64,000 nucleotides of DNA from Methylocystis echinoides. GTDB lineage: Bacteria > Pseudomonadota > Alphaproteobacteria > Rhizobiales > Beijerinckiaceae. A model generated the notes under the pieces. It worked only from the letters and a program-made list of their open reading frames with translations, made no database searches and had not been told where the DNA came from. Each line of letters starts with the position of its first letter. The stretch's first letter is position 1. Below, piece by piece: positions 26,984 through 37,304 of this stretch. The DNA is taken from NCBI RefSeq assembly GCF_027923385.1, contig NZ_BSEC01000003.1, forward strand, positions 124,001 to 188,000, in the 5' to 3' direction. Position numbers and translations under genes: made by a program.

Positions 26984-29959
26984 ATGAAAAAACATGAAAT
27001 CCTCTCGCCGCAGGCCCGCGCTGCGCTGTTCTGTCCGCCCAATGATTCCGCGGCGATTGTCCGGTACTATACGCTTTCGCCCGACGATCTGGCGCTGATC
27101 CGCCGACGGCGGCGTGACGCCAATCGGCTCGGTTTTGCGGTGCATCTCGCCTACCAGCGGTTTCCGGGTCGAGTGCTCGGCATTGACGAAACTCCGCCGG
27201 GGGATGTTCTCTCATTCATTGCCCGTCAACTCGGCGTCGAGCCCGGGATTTTCAACGAATACGCCCATCGAGAGGAAACCCGCTGGGAGCATTTCGGCGA
27301 AATACAATCGCATTTGTGCGTTCGCCCGTTCGGCCGCGGCGATTATCGGTCTGTCGCTGAGATTGCGACGACCGAAGCGATCGGCACGGATCGCGGCGAC
27401 ATCATCGTTGCCGCGATGATCGAAAATCTCCGAACTCGTGGCATTTTGTTGCCTGCGACGACAGTTTTGGAACGTATCGGCTTGGCTGCTCGCGCTCGCG
27501 CCAGAAAGCAGGCCCACAAGAATCTCGTCGAGGGATTAGAGCGGCGGACGATCGCGGAATTGGAGGCGTTGATCGCGGTCAGCGACGGCAGAGGTCGCAC
27601 GTCGCTCGCCTGGTTGCGTGATTGGCCTGAAGCGCCGGCCCAGAAGAACCTGGTTGGAATCGTGGAGCGTCTCCAATTTGTTCGAAGACTGGGTGTCGGA
27701 CCAGATCGGGAGCAACGGATTCATCGTGCGCGTTATAGGGCAATCGCCAAGGAAACGGCTATTCTCAGCGCCCAGCATCTTTGCCGGTTCGATACGCCCC
27801 GCCGACTTGCAACTCTGGTCGTCTTCGCCCGGGAGATGGAAGCGATCCTAACGGACGCGGCGCTCGTCATGTTCGACAAGATGCTCGGCGGCGTGTTCCG
27901 CCGCGCCGATCGCGCCTACAGAGAAAATGTCGTCCATCGAGCGACAGCTCTCGATGCTTCGGCCCGCGCGCTTCTCCACATGGCGAAAGCCATGTTGGCG
28001 GCGAAGGAGTCTGGAGAGGATCAAGTCGCGGCTGTCGAACGTGCGCTTGGTTGGGAGCGCTTGAAAGTGCTTGTCGCAGAAACCGAAATTGTCGTCACGA
28101 ACACGCGCGAAGATAATCTGACCGAAGTCGTCGAAAGATATCCAACGGTGCGCCGGATGATTCCGATCCTCCTCAATGCATTTGTATTCCGCTCATGGAA
28201 GCCAAACGACGCGTTGCTGGACGCGCTCGATTTGTTACGAGGACTTTATGCAGCGCGGTCAAAACAACTCCCGCAACGCCCGCCGACGGCGTTTCTGAAA
28301 TCGACATGGCGCAAGCTCGTTGGAAAGGGCTTGTCTTTTGATCGCCGGGCCTATGAGGTCGCGGTCATGATGACGCTACGGGACAGCTTACGGTCCGGAG
28401 ATATCTGGGTCGAAGGCAGCCGCGCGTTCCGCGCCTTCGGTGATTTTCTTCTGCCGCCGGAGGCCTTTGTGATGCGGCGACAGGAAGGCGAATTGGGTCT
28501 TGCTGTCCCGGATCGCTTCGAGAACTGGCGCGCCGAGCGAACGGCATTGCTGGAAGCGCGGCTCAATGAGATCGATACGCTTGCCTCGGCGGGCAAGCTT
28601 GTCGAAGCGGCGATCACCGCAGAGGGTTTATCGATCAGCCCCATTCGCAGAGCCGAGAATGAGGAAGTAGACGATGTTGCGCGTAGGCTCTATGGCATGT
28701 TGCCTCGGCTGCGCATCACCGAGCTTCTCGCCGAAGTCAATGGTTGGACGGGCTTCGCCGAGCGCTTCGGTCATCTTCGCACCGGTGCGCCACCGGACGA
28801 AAGCAATGGGCTGATGACGGCATTGCTCGCCGAGGCCACCAACCTCGGCCTCGCCAGAATGGCTCGTAGCTCCAAGATATTCAGCCATTCCAAATTACTC
28901 TGGATCGCGGAATGGCATGTTCGCGACGAAACTTATCAGTCTGCGCTTGCATGCCTGACGGAAGCGATACACGCACAGCCGTTCACAAGGGTCTGGGGTG
29001 ATGGCGGCACGTCATCGTCTGACGGACAGTTTTTCAGGGCCGGCGGTCATGGCGAAGCCAGCGCCGATTATAACGCCAAATATGGCTCGGAGCCGGGGGT
29101 AAAGTTCTACACGCATATCTCCGATCGCTATGCGCCGTTTCACACCAAGGTCATCGCGGCCAACGCCAGCGAAGCCGCGCATATTCTTGACGGTCTGCTT
29201 CATCACGAATGCTCGTTGGACATCCGTGAGCACTATACCGACACAGCCGGCGCCGTCGATCACGTGTTCGGTCTCTGTCATCTCACGGGATTTAGATTCG
29301 CGCCCCGCATTCGTGATCTTGCCGATCGCCGCCTGTATGTCTCCGAGGCGCGCGCGACCTATCCGTCTCTCGATCCGATGGTGGGCGGCTTGATCGACTT
29401 CCGCTTGATCGGTGAAAACTGGGACGAAACGCTGCGTCTCGCTGCGTCGATCAAAGCTGGCACCGTAGCTCCGTCGATCCTGATGCGCCGGCTCGCAGCT
29501 TACCCCAAACAGAATGCGCTGGCCAAGACGCTTCGGGAAATAGGACGGCTCGAACGCACCCTCTTCACCCTCGACTGGATCAGCGACCCTGCTCTGAGGC
29601 GGCGGACGAATGCTGGCCTCAACAAGGGAGAGGCGCGCAACGCCCTCGCCAGGGCGGTGTTCTTTCATCGCCTTGGCGAAATCCGCGACCGGACCCTCGA
29701 AAATCAACGCTACCGGGCCTCTGGCCTCAATCTCGTCGTCTCCGCCGTTATCCTTTGGAATACCGTCTATCTCAGCCACGCCGTTGCTGAACTGCGTTCC
29801 AGCGGAGAACGGGTCCGTGACGATCTGCTTGCCCATATCGCGCCGCTCGGCTGGGAGCATATCACCTTCAACGGCGACTATGTTTGGCCGACCGAGCCGT
29901 TACAAAACGCCTTCCGACCCCTACGAAACCCGCGCGCAGGGCTCCTCGACGCGGCTTAG
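26984..29959 (+). CDS. tnpA: Tn3-family transposase TnpA
   Basis: A 991-residue protein, the normal length for Tn3 TnpA. The N-terminal DUF4158-type region (LSPDDLALIRRRRRDANRLG, VEPGIFNEYAHREETRWEH) precedes the DDE domain. Candidate catalytic residues are Asp in WGDGGTSSSDGQFF, Asp in THISDRYAPFHTK and Glu in LNKGEARNALARAVF. The last codons and the TAG stop lie inside the right inverted repeat. No frameshift or internal stop is seen, so it should be functional and would act on the element's 38-bp ends. Confidence 0.95.
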   Translation: MKKHEILSPQARAALFCPPNDSAAIVRYYTLSPDDLALIRRRRRDANRLGFAVHLAYQRFPGRVLGIDETPPGDVLSFIARQLGVEPGIFNEYAHREETRWEHFGEIQSHLCVRPFGRGDYRSVAEIATTEAIGTDRGDIIVAAMIENLRTRGILLPATTVLERIGLAARARARKQAHKNLVEGLERRTIAELEALIAVSDGRGRTSLAWLRDWPEAPAQKNLVGIVERLQFVRRLGVGPDREQRIHRARYRAIAKETAILSAQHLCRFDTPRRLATLVVFAREMEAILTDAALVMFDKMLGGVFRRADRAYRENVVHRATALDASARALLHMAKAMLAAKESGEDQVAAVERALGWERLKVLVAETEIVVTNTREDNLTEVVERYPTVRRMIPILLNAFVFRSWKPNDALLDALDLLRGLYAARSKQLPQRPPTAFLKSTWRKLVGKGLSFDRRAYEVAVMMTLRDSLRSGDIWVEGSRAFRAFGDFLLPPEAFVMRRQEGELGLAVPDRFENWRAERTALLEARLNEIDTLASAGKLVEAAITAEGLSISPIRRAENEEVDDVARRLYGMLPRLRITELLAEVNGWTGFAERFGHLRTGAPPDESNGLMTALLAEATNLGLARMARSSKIFSHSKLLWIAEWHVRDETYQSALACLTEAIHAQPFTRVWGDGGTSSSDGQFFRAGGHGEASADYNAKYGSEPGVKFYTHISDRYAPFHTKVIAANASEAAHILDGLLHHECSLDIREHYTDTAGAVDHVFGLCHLTGFRFAPRIRDLADRRLYVSEARATYPSLDPMVGGLIDFRLIGENWDETLRLAASIKAGTVAPSILMRRLAAYPKQNALAKTLREIGRLERTLFTLDWISDPALRRRTNAGLNKGEARNALARAVFFHRLGEIRDRTLENQRYRASGLNLVVSAVILWNTVYLSHAVAELRSSGERVRDDLLAHIAPLGWEHITFNGDYVWPTEPLQNAFRPLRNPRAGLLDAA

Positions 29960-29992
29960 CGTAGGATTTTGGGAAGATTCTGCGATGACCCC
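29955..29992 (-). repeat. Right terminal inverted repeat of the Tn3-family element
   Basis: The inverse of the left end, with one mismatch in 38 bases. It overlaps the tnpA stop codon and is followed by TCGAC, the second copy of the target duplication. Confidence 0.95.
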
Positions 29993-30420
29993 TCGACGGT
30001 TCCTTCATGCGGCCCGCTGACAATTTGATCTCCAATGTGAAATGGTCGCGTCGCCAACAGAAGAATGCCGGCGAGCAGGTTCTGAAATATATCTTTCGCG
30101 GCAAATCCCACTGCGACGCTGCCGATGCCCAGAGCGCCGAACACGGAGGCAGCGTCGAGGGATGGCAGGACAACCGAAAGCGCGATCATTACGCCAAGAA
30201 GATTGACGGCGCCGCGGCTGAGTCGGCTGAATATCTTGACGATATGAGGAGGCTGGCCTGATTGGGCGGCGACCCGGGCAACGCCCCGCCCGACGCCAAG
30301 GGAAAGCACATAAAGGATCATAAAGACGGTGAACCCGATAATTACATTTGGCAGGAGCGCGACGGCTCCTTGCGAAATGCTCTCCAGTCGTTCCCAGGGC
30401 GAATGCGTTTGGCGTTCCAT
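29993..30420 (-). pseudogene. Mechanosensitive channel MscS family, N-terminal part, separated by a transposon
   Basis: From the ATG at 30420 (GAGAGG upstream), about 142 codons give two or three membrane helices and the pore-lining TM3 signature (VFGALGIGSVAVGFAAKDIF, then NLLAGILLLATRPFHIGDQI). The frame is cut after HEGTV by the Tn3-family element and resumes at 26825. The intact gene would encode a compact MscS of about 330 residues for osmotic downshock. Truncated before the beta domain, it cannot form a normal channel. Confidence 0.9.
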
Positions 30421-30755
30421 CCGCTTACCTCTCGGCGGCAAATTTCTCAAGCGAACCTGATGGCGGATCGTTCTGTTTGGGGGCGATGAGCTTTTGGTGT
30501 TGAAACAGTGGCAGTCGCGCTAGGCTGCGGCTGATCGGCATAGCGTAATGTGGAGACGCGCCGTCTTGCCTCAGAACTTGCTTTCTGCGTGCGTCGACAC
30601 GGGATGGCCCGTAGCACTGAGGAGAAGGACGTCGTTTGCTCTTAGCGGCTCGATCGGCCGTTTCAACAAGATGGTCGACGAATGTTGATCTTCTTGTTTT
30701 TGCGCAAGCCGTGACGACGCCGTCCAATCTGGACGCGTCGCCCGACTTCTCAGCT

Positions 30756-31163
30756 TTAGCGTTTATTATCAGAGTCGCGCGAGTGCGCGTCACGTCGGTC
30801 GTAACCATCCCAGTCACGATCCCGCCCGGGTCGGTCGAAATCGCCGCTGCGCTTGCGTGCGCTGCCGCTGCCATAGTACTCGTCATGATCACGAGGACCG
30901 CGCGCGGCCTCGAACTCTTTTTCAGTCAGGCGAAATTTCTTATCGAAGGTCAAATCATATCTGCCGTTACGGCACATGGCGTTATCGACCTCGTATTTGC
31001 CGTCGTCAAGCTCCATTTTGCCGCCGCGGCAACCCATGTCCTTGAGCGCGGAGCGCAGGCTTGATTTTTCCGAGTTCGTCAGCTTACGGTCCGCCAAAGC
31101 TGGCACCGTAAGAAACCCTAAAACGCTCAGCAGAGCGATACATGAAACGTAAAGGCGACGCAT
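30756..31163 (-). CDS. Secreted PepSY-like domain protein
   Basis: A 135-residue protein with a signal peptide (MRRLYVSCIALLSVLGFLTV, cleavage after ALA) and a small domain, DMGCRGGKMELDDGKYEVDN followed by MCRNGRYDLTFDKKF. This is the pattern of short periplasmic PepSY-like proteins with a Cys pair. The C-terminal 45 residues are very rich in Asp, Arg and Gly and likely disordered. AAGGAGCG before the ATG at 31163 sets the start. Confidence 0.7.
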   Translation of the reverse strand: MRRLYVSCIALLSVLGFLTVPALADRKLTNSEKSSLRSALKDMGCRGGKMELDDGKYEVDNAMCRNGRYDLTFDKKFRLTEKEFEAARGPRDHDEYYGSGSARKRSGDFDRPGRDRDWDGYDRRDAHSRDSDNKR

Positions 31164-31540
31164 GCGGCGCTCCTTTTTGCTTGCGGTGGATCGGACGGCC
31201 GAGTTGTGCGGCCGATTTTGATGGCCTGGTCCTGAACCCATATTTGGCAGTGCAAGCAAACGAAAAGGTGCAAAATCGATATTGTCGGCGTGAAACGCGC
31301 TTAAACGCATCGGTAAGCCGTGCCGATCTGAAGGCGGGCCGCTTTTCGGGAAAGCGAATACGTCGCTGATCGCAGACTGCCACGTCACTGCCCACTCTCA
31401 ACGTGACCTCGGCGGTGATCAATACCAATTCGCCGCTGCGCGCTTCCAAAGCGCCCCCTACGTCGCATCCTCTCTCTGGCGTTCTCGTCGAGAGTATAAG
31501 TAATCCCGGAAGCGCGCGTGAGGCCGCCTTCATAGAGGCT
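31164..31540. other. Intergenic region without a recognised gene
   Basis: Frames on both strands are short and low in conserved character. It should contain the promoter of the PepSY-like gene. Nothing else noted. Confidence 0.4.
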
Positions 31541-31780
31541 TCACTGGCGGCGGAGCGAGCGGCTCGGAGGCAACGAGGGCTTGAGTTCGGGAGGTGCCGA
31601 AGGCGGCGGCGGGATGAGTTCGGGCGGCGTCGTCAGTTGATTTTGGGCGCCTCCCGGCAGCACTGTCGGCACTATGCTGGGAGGCGTGGGGCTGGCGGCG
31701 CAGGAGGCGTTGGAGGAACTGCAACGGGCGATGGAGTCCGCTGTTTCTTGCTGTTCCGTCCCATCCGTTTCGCCCTCCAC
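31541..31780 (-). CDS. Doubtful proline-rich ORF
   Basis: A 79-codon frame from GTG at 31780 whose C-terminal part is proline-rich (TTPPELIPPPPSAPPELKP). A second frame has a better start (ATG after GGAGGG) and also gives a proline-rich peptide (VAVPPTPPAPPAPRLPA) but stops after 30 codons. Together they may be one frameshifted proline-rich protein, or merely low-complexity DNA. Confidence 0.25.
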   Translation of the reverse strand: MEGETDGTEQQETADSIARCSSSNASCAASPTPPSIVPTVLPGGAQNQLTTPPELIPPPPSAPPELKPSLPPSRSLRRQ

Positions 31781-32037
31781 TCAACGTCCCGGAATCCAGG
31801 GACGGCCGCGATGCGGGCCTTTAAACGCGCTCGACGGAGAATTGTTTTTTCGCGCGTCTTTCATCAGGCGAAGGACGATTGATCTGTTCTGACCGATGAG
31901 GCACTGCATCGTCATTGCGGTGCGGGAAGTATGGTTCTATCTGCATTTCAATAACAACCGCGGCAGCATCTTCGCAAGCCCACGTCGGCTTTCCGCATCT
32001 TGCGGTTTTGCCTGTCTCCGGGCCTCGTGGAAGTGCG

Positions 32038-33039
32038 TCACCGCCCGTAGAGGTATGTGACGTAAGACGCCAGGAAATAGACCGCCGCCAGCGCAAGGCT
32101 CGCCCAACTGAATGCTCCGAAGAACCGCCTCCCGGGCCGGTGGAGAAGGGCGACAATCACGATGCCCGACATGATCATTGCCATAAATGCTGTGGTCGCA
32201 TGCGCCTTCGAGGCTGCCTCCAGCAACGATCCCTGTACGTAGGCGATATCGTCGATCGCGAGTACAAGCATGTTGAAGAGATTGCTGCCGAGCAAATTTG
32301 CGATCGCCATGTCGAGTGCGCCAATCCGCAGCGCAGACGCTGAAACGACCACCTCAGGAACCGAGGTCGCGAAGGCGATCAGAAGAGTGCCGACGAAGGT
32401 TTGTCCCAAACCCATAACATTTGCAAGGTCCTGACCGATGAAAGGGAGCCAGGCGCCAGCGCCGACCACGAACGCCGCAGCAGTCGTGTAACCGGCGATT
32501 GCCTTACCAAGGCTTGGGCCGGTTTTGCGCCCTTCGGCTTTGGGCCGTCCCGCCTCAAAATAGAAGATTGCCCGGAGAGCCAAGAGATATAGCAGGATAA
32601 GCAGCGGGCTAAACACGCTGACCTGGAGGAAGCTTGGCGCCAAGGACGCTGGGGCGAGCAGCAGCCCGGCGCCCCCGAAACCGATCAGAATGATTCCGAA
32701 CGCCGCCATGAGAAGGTGGCTTTCGTCCATCTTGTCAAAGACCGAATGGCCACGATGCAACGCGTCGAGGACGACGATGACGGCGAGATTGAAAATGCAG
32801 CTTCCGAAGACGTCGCCGACGGCGATATCGGGTGCGTTGGCGAGTCTGACCGCGCTGACTCCGGTGAAGAGTTCAGGTAGTGACGTTGCTGTTGCGAGGA
32901 GCAAGAGGCCGATCCAACTGCCCGAGAGACCAGTGCGTTGGGCGATTGCGTCGCCGTTGCGCGACAGCGCCGACCCGGCGACCGCTATCACGGCGACGGC
33001 GAGAGAAAACTTTCCCCAGATCAGGGCCCAATCCGGCAT
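32038..33039 (-). CDS. Sodium/calcium exchanger family (CaCA) membrane protein
   Basis: A 333-residue protein with about ten membrane segments and both alpha repeats of the CaCA superfamily: ATATSLPELFTGVSAV with GDVFGSCIFNL in the first half, and AFATSVPEVVVSASAL with NLLGSNLFNML in the second. The Glu residues in SLPE and SVPE are the ion-binding acidic residues of the family. It should exchange Ca2+ (or a related cation) for Na+ or H+ at the inner membrane. AGGGGAGACGG before the ATG at 33039 decides the start. Confidence 0.9.
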   Translation of the reverse strand: MPDWALIWGKFSLAVAVIAVAGSALSRNGDAIAQRTGLSGSWIGLLLLATATSLPELFTGVSAVRLANAPDIAVGDVFGSCIFNLAVIVVLDALHRGHSVFDKMDESHLLMAAFGIILIGFGGAGLLLAPASLAPSFLQVSVFSPLLILLYLLALRAIFYFEAGRPKAEGRKTGPSLGKAIAGYTTAAAFVVGAGAWLPFIGQDLANVMGLGQTFVGTLLIAFATSVPEVVVSASALRIGALDMAIANLLGSNLFNMLVLAIDDIAYVQGSLLEAASKAHATTAFMAMIMSGIVIVALLHRPGRRFFGAFSWASLALAAVYFLASYVTYLYGR

Positions 33040-33250
33040 AACCGTCTCCCCTATCCACCACAAGCCGGAGCACCGTCTTCTTGGCAGGCCCTTAGGCAGG
33101 GTCCGGGAATCTATTACTTAGAGCATGGTCGGCGCGCATGTCAGGCGTCATCGGCCCACCCTCTGCTCCATGACCTTGAATGTCGCGGAGCGCACGGCGA
33201 TATTCATCTCAGGAATGGCGATCACAAATATGAAGTCGCGCTGTGGACAT

Positions 33251-33642
33251 CTGGCTCTTGGAGACGCCCGTCCCGCCCATCGCCCTGACGAGATCGTCAA
33301 CGGCGCGCGTCGAGACGCCGTGCACATAGGCCTCCTGGATAACGGCGGCCAACGCCTTCTCCGCCGTGCGGCGCGGCTCCAGGAAGGACGGGAAATAGCT
33401 GCCCTTACGCAGCTTGGGGATTGAAAGATCGATCCGGCCGGCGCGCGTCTCCCAGGGGCGCTCGCGATAGCCATTGCGCTTGTTCTGCCGGTCGGACGAG
33501 GGCACGCCGCAAGGGGCGCCGGTCCTCGCTTCGACCTCCAGCTCCATCAGCCGCCGGCGGCGAAAGCTAGGATCTCGCGGATCAAATCCGCGTCGGCTCC
33601 CTTTTCGATGAGTTCGATGAGGGCCATTCTCTCGTCGGCCAT
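33251..33642 (-). pseudogene. IS256-family transposase, N-terminal fragment
   Basis: The frame [20 protein letters not shown] ends prematurely; from about 33555 another frame carries [38 protein letters not shown] and [19 protein letters not shown], the N-terminal half of IS256-type mutator transposases. A frameshift separates the two. After SKSQ the similarity ends, so the DDE domain is gone. Confidence 0.8.
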
Positions 33643-33774
33643 TGTCGTCTCCTGCCAAGGATTTCCGATTCGCAAACCGAACCTTAGCTGAAGACCGGCA
33701 ATGCGCCGCTGCGCCACCCGCTTCGCTACGACGCTATGGAGAGCGCACTCGCGGGCGGCGGCGACGGCGTCACC

Positions 33775-33933
33775 TCAGACACCACGTGCGGGGACACGAT
33801 CCTCAGGCGATCTTGATCGTAGTCGTAAGAGTCTAACTAAGATCGCAGCCCCTACAAAACCAGCGGCAACAATCCAAGATGACGCTCCATAACGTCTTAC
33901 TGGAGCATAAGCGAGAAACTCAACCAAGTTCAT
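33775..33933 (-). CDS. Small single-helix membrane protein
   Basis: A 52-residue ORF starting at the ATG at 33933 with AAGGAGAGGGAG directly upstream. It has one membrane helix (SSWIVAAGFVGAAILVRLL) followed by a basic cytoplasmic tail (RLRSRSPEDRVPARGV). No family recognised. Confidence 0.5.
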   Translation of the reverse strand: MNLVEFLAYAPVRRYGASSWIVAAGFVGAAILVRLLRLRSRSPEDRVPARGV

Positions 33934-34378
33934 GCTCCCTCTCCTTGCTCGAGTTGGCATCGTACTTCACTGTGAGTGCTTTGCGAGCGTGGCCTACGTT
34001 TCGAAGAGGTTTTTCATGCCATTGAGACCCTGAATGCGGTTCCTTCCTCGGCGCAGTGGCGAGCTTTGACGCAGCTGCCTGAACCCGAATTTGAGGCCAA
34101 ACCTCCTGCCCACTCTGTTGTCGCTTCGGGCGCCCGCCCCATTTAAGTGCGACGATTTACGCTGTGATCGATCATAAGCCCGGGACCGAGCGATGCGAAC
34201 AATCACCGATAGATATGGACCGGTAGTGGTCTGGATGTGCCTCGTAGCGCTTGCCGCTGCGAAACACCTATAACATTGCTAACCGCTATTGGAGAGGTTG
34301 GCCCCAACTTCCTGCGTCATTGACATATTGATCGTAGGACGATATTTGGTGCCCGCAAGGGATATCGGGCGCAAGGCG
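33934..34378. other. Intergenic region without a recognised gene
   Basis: It is AT-richer than its surroundings near 34200-34300, where the promoter of the next gene probably lies. A minus frame at 33994-34206 has no supporting signals. Confidence 0.4.
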
Positions 34379-34906
34379 ATGACGGTTTACATCTTCAGGA
34401 ATTGCGGAATAACCTCGGAGTCGCTTCAACAATCGCTGGCGGAGGTTTTTTCCGGGTCGCGGAACGATTTCACCGTATGGAACTTTTCAACCTATTACGG
34501 CACGAAGAGTCCTGACAACAAGCTGACCAGTAAGGAAGCGCTCAGCATATTTTGCCCTCACATTTTTGTCGGCGCCGCCCCCATTTTTGTGAAGCCGCAA
34601 AGAAGAACGATCTTCGAAAACAAGATAGAGGGGATTGAGGGTTTTGCTGGCCTACTCCGCGGGAAACCTGCTCGGGAGCATATCCTAAGACTGGTGAGAA
34701 TTGTCAGGCGAAAGAGGGAAAAGCTTAAAGCCAACAAGAACATCCTGGAGCTGAGCATTTACGATTGCATCGCGGACGACGGAGAATCTTTTGATCGCTA
34801 TCGAGAAGAAGTTGACTTCTGCGATAGGTTCATCGAGCAGCATGTGATATTCGCTGCGGCGCGAACAGGGAGGCTCTGTTCGCCGCATTCGGCGATGGCG
34901 GGATGA
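34379..34906 (+). CDS. Hypothetical protein of atypical composition
   Basis: A 175-residue protein from the ATG at 34379 (AAGG upstream); a TTG at 34289 would add 30 residues. It is rich in Lys, Ile and Phe (VYIFRNCGITSESLQQSLAE, then RRKREKLKANKNILELSIYD) and its codons are AT-richer than those of neighbouring genes, which suggests acquisition from elsewhere. There is no signal peptide or membrane helix. It lies beside the IS256 remnant. No family recognised. Confidence 0.5.
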   Translation: MTVYIFRNCGITSESLQQSLAEVFSGSRNDFTVWNFSTYYGTKSPDNKLTSKEALSIFCPHIFVGAAPIFVKPQRRTIFENKIEGIEGFAGLLRGKPAREHILRLVRIVRRKREKLKANKNILELSIYDCIADDGESFDRYREEVDFCDRFIEQHVIFAAARTGRLCSPHSAMAG

Positions 34907-34967
34907 CAGGAACCCACCGATCTGATCGTGGACCACCCGTCATCAGATCCCCCGAGTTCGCTTACTT

Positions 34968-37304
34968 CTAGCGGAGAGGCTCAGTAAAGAGCTTTTCAAA
35001 GTCAAACGACGCTCCGTCTCTCTGGGTCGACGGGTCTTCGGTCATGATGCGCTCTCGCTTCCGGAGCCGAGCAGCATGGATAAGCATCTGGGCGGCCCAT
35101 CCATACACGTTATGTTGACGAACGAGCTCCCTCATCAGCCGCATTCGCTCGCGCTGCTCAGATTCAGACATGTGCAGCGCGCGATCGATCGCTGTCGCCA
35201 TGCTGGTCGTGTCGTAGGGATTCACGATCAGCGCTTCGGACAATTCGCGCGAGGCGCCCGCGAAACTCGAAAGAATCAAAACGCCCAGCTCGTCGTCGCG
35301 CGCGGCGACGAATTCCTTGGCGACGAGATTCATCCCGTCATGGAGGCTTGACACCACACATATATCGGCTGCACGGAACAATTCATATACTTCATCCTGC
35401 TCATGATGACGAACGACGAGATGAATTGGCTTCCAATCGCGCACCCCGTGGCGTTTGTTGATTTCATCGGCAAGCCGGGCAGCTTCGTTTTGCAAGCTGC
35501 TATAGGTCGAGAGCTTGCTGCGCGTTGGGGCGGCGGCCTGAATGAAAGCAAACCTCTCGCGCCATCCGGGATGCAGGCTCAAGAGTGAATCCACCGCCCT
35601 CATGCGATCGAGGATTCCCTTCGTATAGTCGAACCGCTCGATGCCGACGCCTATCCGGGCATCGGATGAAAGCCCCAGCCGTTCGCGTACTCTGCGGCGA
35701 CACTCATCGATCGGGGGTTGCGTGGCGAGGGGGCTCGGGGGCCATTCGATCGAGATAGGATAGGGGCGGATCAGCGTTTCTCGCCCGCCGAGAGTGATCG
35801 AACCGCTCTCCCGATCGATCCGGCTCTCGAGGAAGCGGTCGGCGGCGTCGATGAAGTTGTTGCAATGAAACTGGGTGTGAAAGCCGAGAATAGTACTCCC
35901 CAGAAGCCCCTCGATGATCTCATTGCGCCAGGGACATATTCCAAAGGTTTCGGAATTGGGCCATGGAATATGCCAGAAAGTGATGATGGTCGCCTTTGGC
36001 AAGCGGTTGCGAATCATTCGCGGCAACAGTGCGAAGTGGTAATCCTGAACGAGCACGACGGGGTCGTCGCACGTCGCCTCCTCGACGACAATTTCAGCAA
36101 ATTTTGCGTTCACCGCGAAATATTCCCCCCAGTCCGCTTCGCGAAAGCTGGGGCGCACGAAGGCGATGTGGCAGAGTGGCCAGAGGCCTTCATTTGAAAA
36201 GCCGTAGTAATAGCCATCCTGTTCCTCATCGCTGAGCCAGACGCGCCTGAGCGTATAATCCGGCTGCGCGGGCGGGACGGCGATTCGATCCCTGGAGTCG
36301 ACCGTCTCTCGATCGGCCGAGCCGCTGCCGTGGGCGATCCAGACGCCGCCGCAGGCCCGCATGACGGGTTCCAGGGCGGCGACGAGTCCGCTGGCCGGAA
36401 TCTGAAGCGTTGCTTTTCCCTCGACAAGATTGTGAATGTAGGGCTCGCGGTTTGAAACGATCATGACCTGCGCGCCCGGCAGTTCCTCGCGAAGCAATTG
36501 ATGCAGGGTCGCGGGCGACCACTCGACATAAATGCCTTCGGTGAATTTGCGTTCGACGCGGAGCGTGTTGAGTAACTTCTCGAAGTCGCGATCACTCGGG
36601 AAAGCGGTTCGTGGCGGGGTCGCGCCAGTCCCTCTTGCGCCGGCGATGGCGCTATAAATGGCTCGCGCCCAGCCCCGCATCAGCGTCAGCACGACCCCGA
36701 CGGCCAGCAACCCGAGCCCGAGGGAAGCGCCGGTAAGAGCGAGGATAGTGTAAAACTTCGCTTTTCCCGAGCGTTCATCGATAAACGAAAGATCGTGGAC
36801 AACGAGAAGGTGCCCGCTTTTTGTGCCGGAACTCAGCGCCACAGAGGCCACCTGGGCGCGCGTTCCCGCTACAGAGCTGACGTCGAACGTGGTTGTTCCC
36901 TGACGAATCGTCTCACAGGAGACGTCCTTCGGCATCAGCGAGGTTGCATAAAGCAGCCGTCCCGTCTCCGAACAATAGCCGAGCGCAAGCAGCCTCTCAT
37001 CCTCCGCAATCCGTTCCAGATAGGGGGTCAGATCATTGTCGGGGCCAAGCTGGCTCGATTGGAGTCGATCACGAACCGAACGGAAAATCAGACGCGATCT
37101 TATGTCGAGATCCTGCCGCAGCCATCCCTCGACGATAAGAGAAGAAAGCGGGGCCAGGGCGGCGGCGAAGATGATCGTCGCTAGCGCGATGATCCCCAAC
37201 ACTCGGGCTGCGGGATGCCTCGCGACTCTTGCGACCACGGATCGGATTTCAGACCGGTCGCCCCAGATTGACCGACCTTCACCGTTGAAGTGGAGCTTTT
37301 TCAT
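34968..37304 (-). CDS. otsA: Membrane-anchored trehalose-6-phosphate synthase (GT20) with an N-terminal sensor-like domain
   Basis: A 778-residue protein. The C-terminal part (about 279-745) is a GT20 trehalose-6-phosphate synthase: [30 protein letters not shown] and [15 protein letters not shown] are the substrate-binding blocks. The first 250 residues are extra. TM1 (33-57), an extracytoplasmic region of about 125 residues and TM2 (184-209) give the layout of a Cache-type sensor, followed by a linker. Classical OtsA is soluble and about 470 residues long. GGGAGGAAG before the ATG at 37304; the start overlaps the GH15 stop by four bases. Confidence 0.9.
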   Translation of the reverse strand: MKKLHFNGEGRSIWGDRSEIRSVVARVARHPAARVLGIIALATIIFAAALAPLSSLIVEGWLRQDLDIRSRLIFRSVRDRLQSSQLGPDNDLTPYLERIAEDERLLALGYCSETGRLLYATSLMPKDVSCETIRQGTTTFDVSSVAGTRAQVASVALSSGTKSGHLLVVHDLSFIDERSGKAKFYTILALTGASLGLGLLAVGVVLTLMRGWARAIYSAIAGARGTGATPPRTAFPSDRDFEKLLNTLRVERKFTEGIYVEWSPATLHQLLREELPGAQVMIVSNREPYIHNLVEGKATLQIPASGLVAALEPVMRACGGVWIAHGSGSADRETVDSRDRIAVPPAQPDYTLRRVWLSDEEQDGYYYGFSNEGLWPLCHIAFVRPSFREADWGEYFAVNAKFAEIVVEEATCDDPVVLVQDYHFALLPRMIRNRLPKATIITFWHIPWPNSETFGICPWRNEIIEGLLGSTILGFHTQFHCNNFIDAADRFLESRIDRESGSITLGGRETLIRPYPISIEWPPSPLATQPPIDECRRRVRERLGLSSDARIGVGIERFDYTKGILDRMRAVDSLLSLHPGWRERFAFIQAAAPTRSKLSTYSSLQNEAARLADEINKRHGVRDWKPIHLVVRHHEQDEVYELFRAADICVVSSLHDGMNLVAKEFVAARDDELGVLILSSFAGASRELSEALIVNPYDTTSMATAIDRALHMSESEQRERMRLMRELVRQHNVYGWAAQMLIHAARLRKRERIMTEDPSTQRDGASFDFEKLFTEPLR

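Larger units (their letters stand above)
26826..29992 (+). mobile_element. Minimal Tn3-family transposon carrying only tnpA, inserted in mscS
   Basis: The 3167-bp element is bounded by 38-bp inverted repeats (26826-26863 and 29955-29992, one mismatch) that begin GGGGTC and end ACGCTAAG, as in Tn21/Tn501-type ends. It is flanked by a 5-bp direct repeat TCGAC (26821-26825 and 29993-29997), the target duplication typical of Tn3 elements. It holds a full-length transposase and nothing else: no resolvase, res site or passenger gene is visible. Both ends and the target copies are clean, so the insertion looks recent. Confidence 0.95.

Noticed and set aside
29012..29860. A 282-codon frame opposite tnpA
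   Set aside because: It lacks any recognised passenger or resolvase features; the opposite strand holds the conserved transposase core.
33655..33715. Possible tRNA on the minus strand (GGTGGCGCAGCGG followed by GGTTCGG)
   Set aside because: The T-arm and acceptor stem do not pair and the anticodon stem cannot be drawn.
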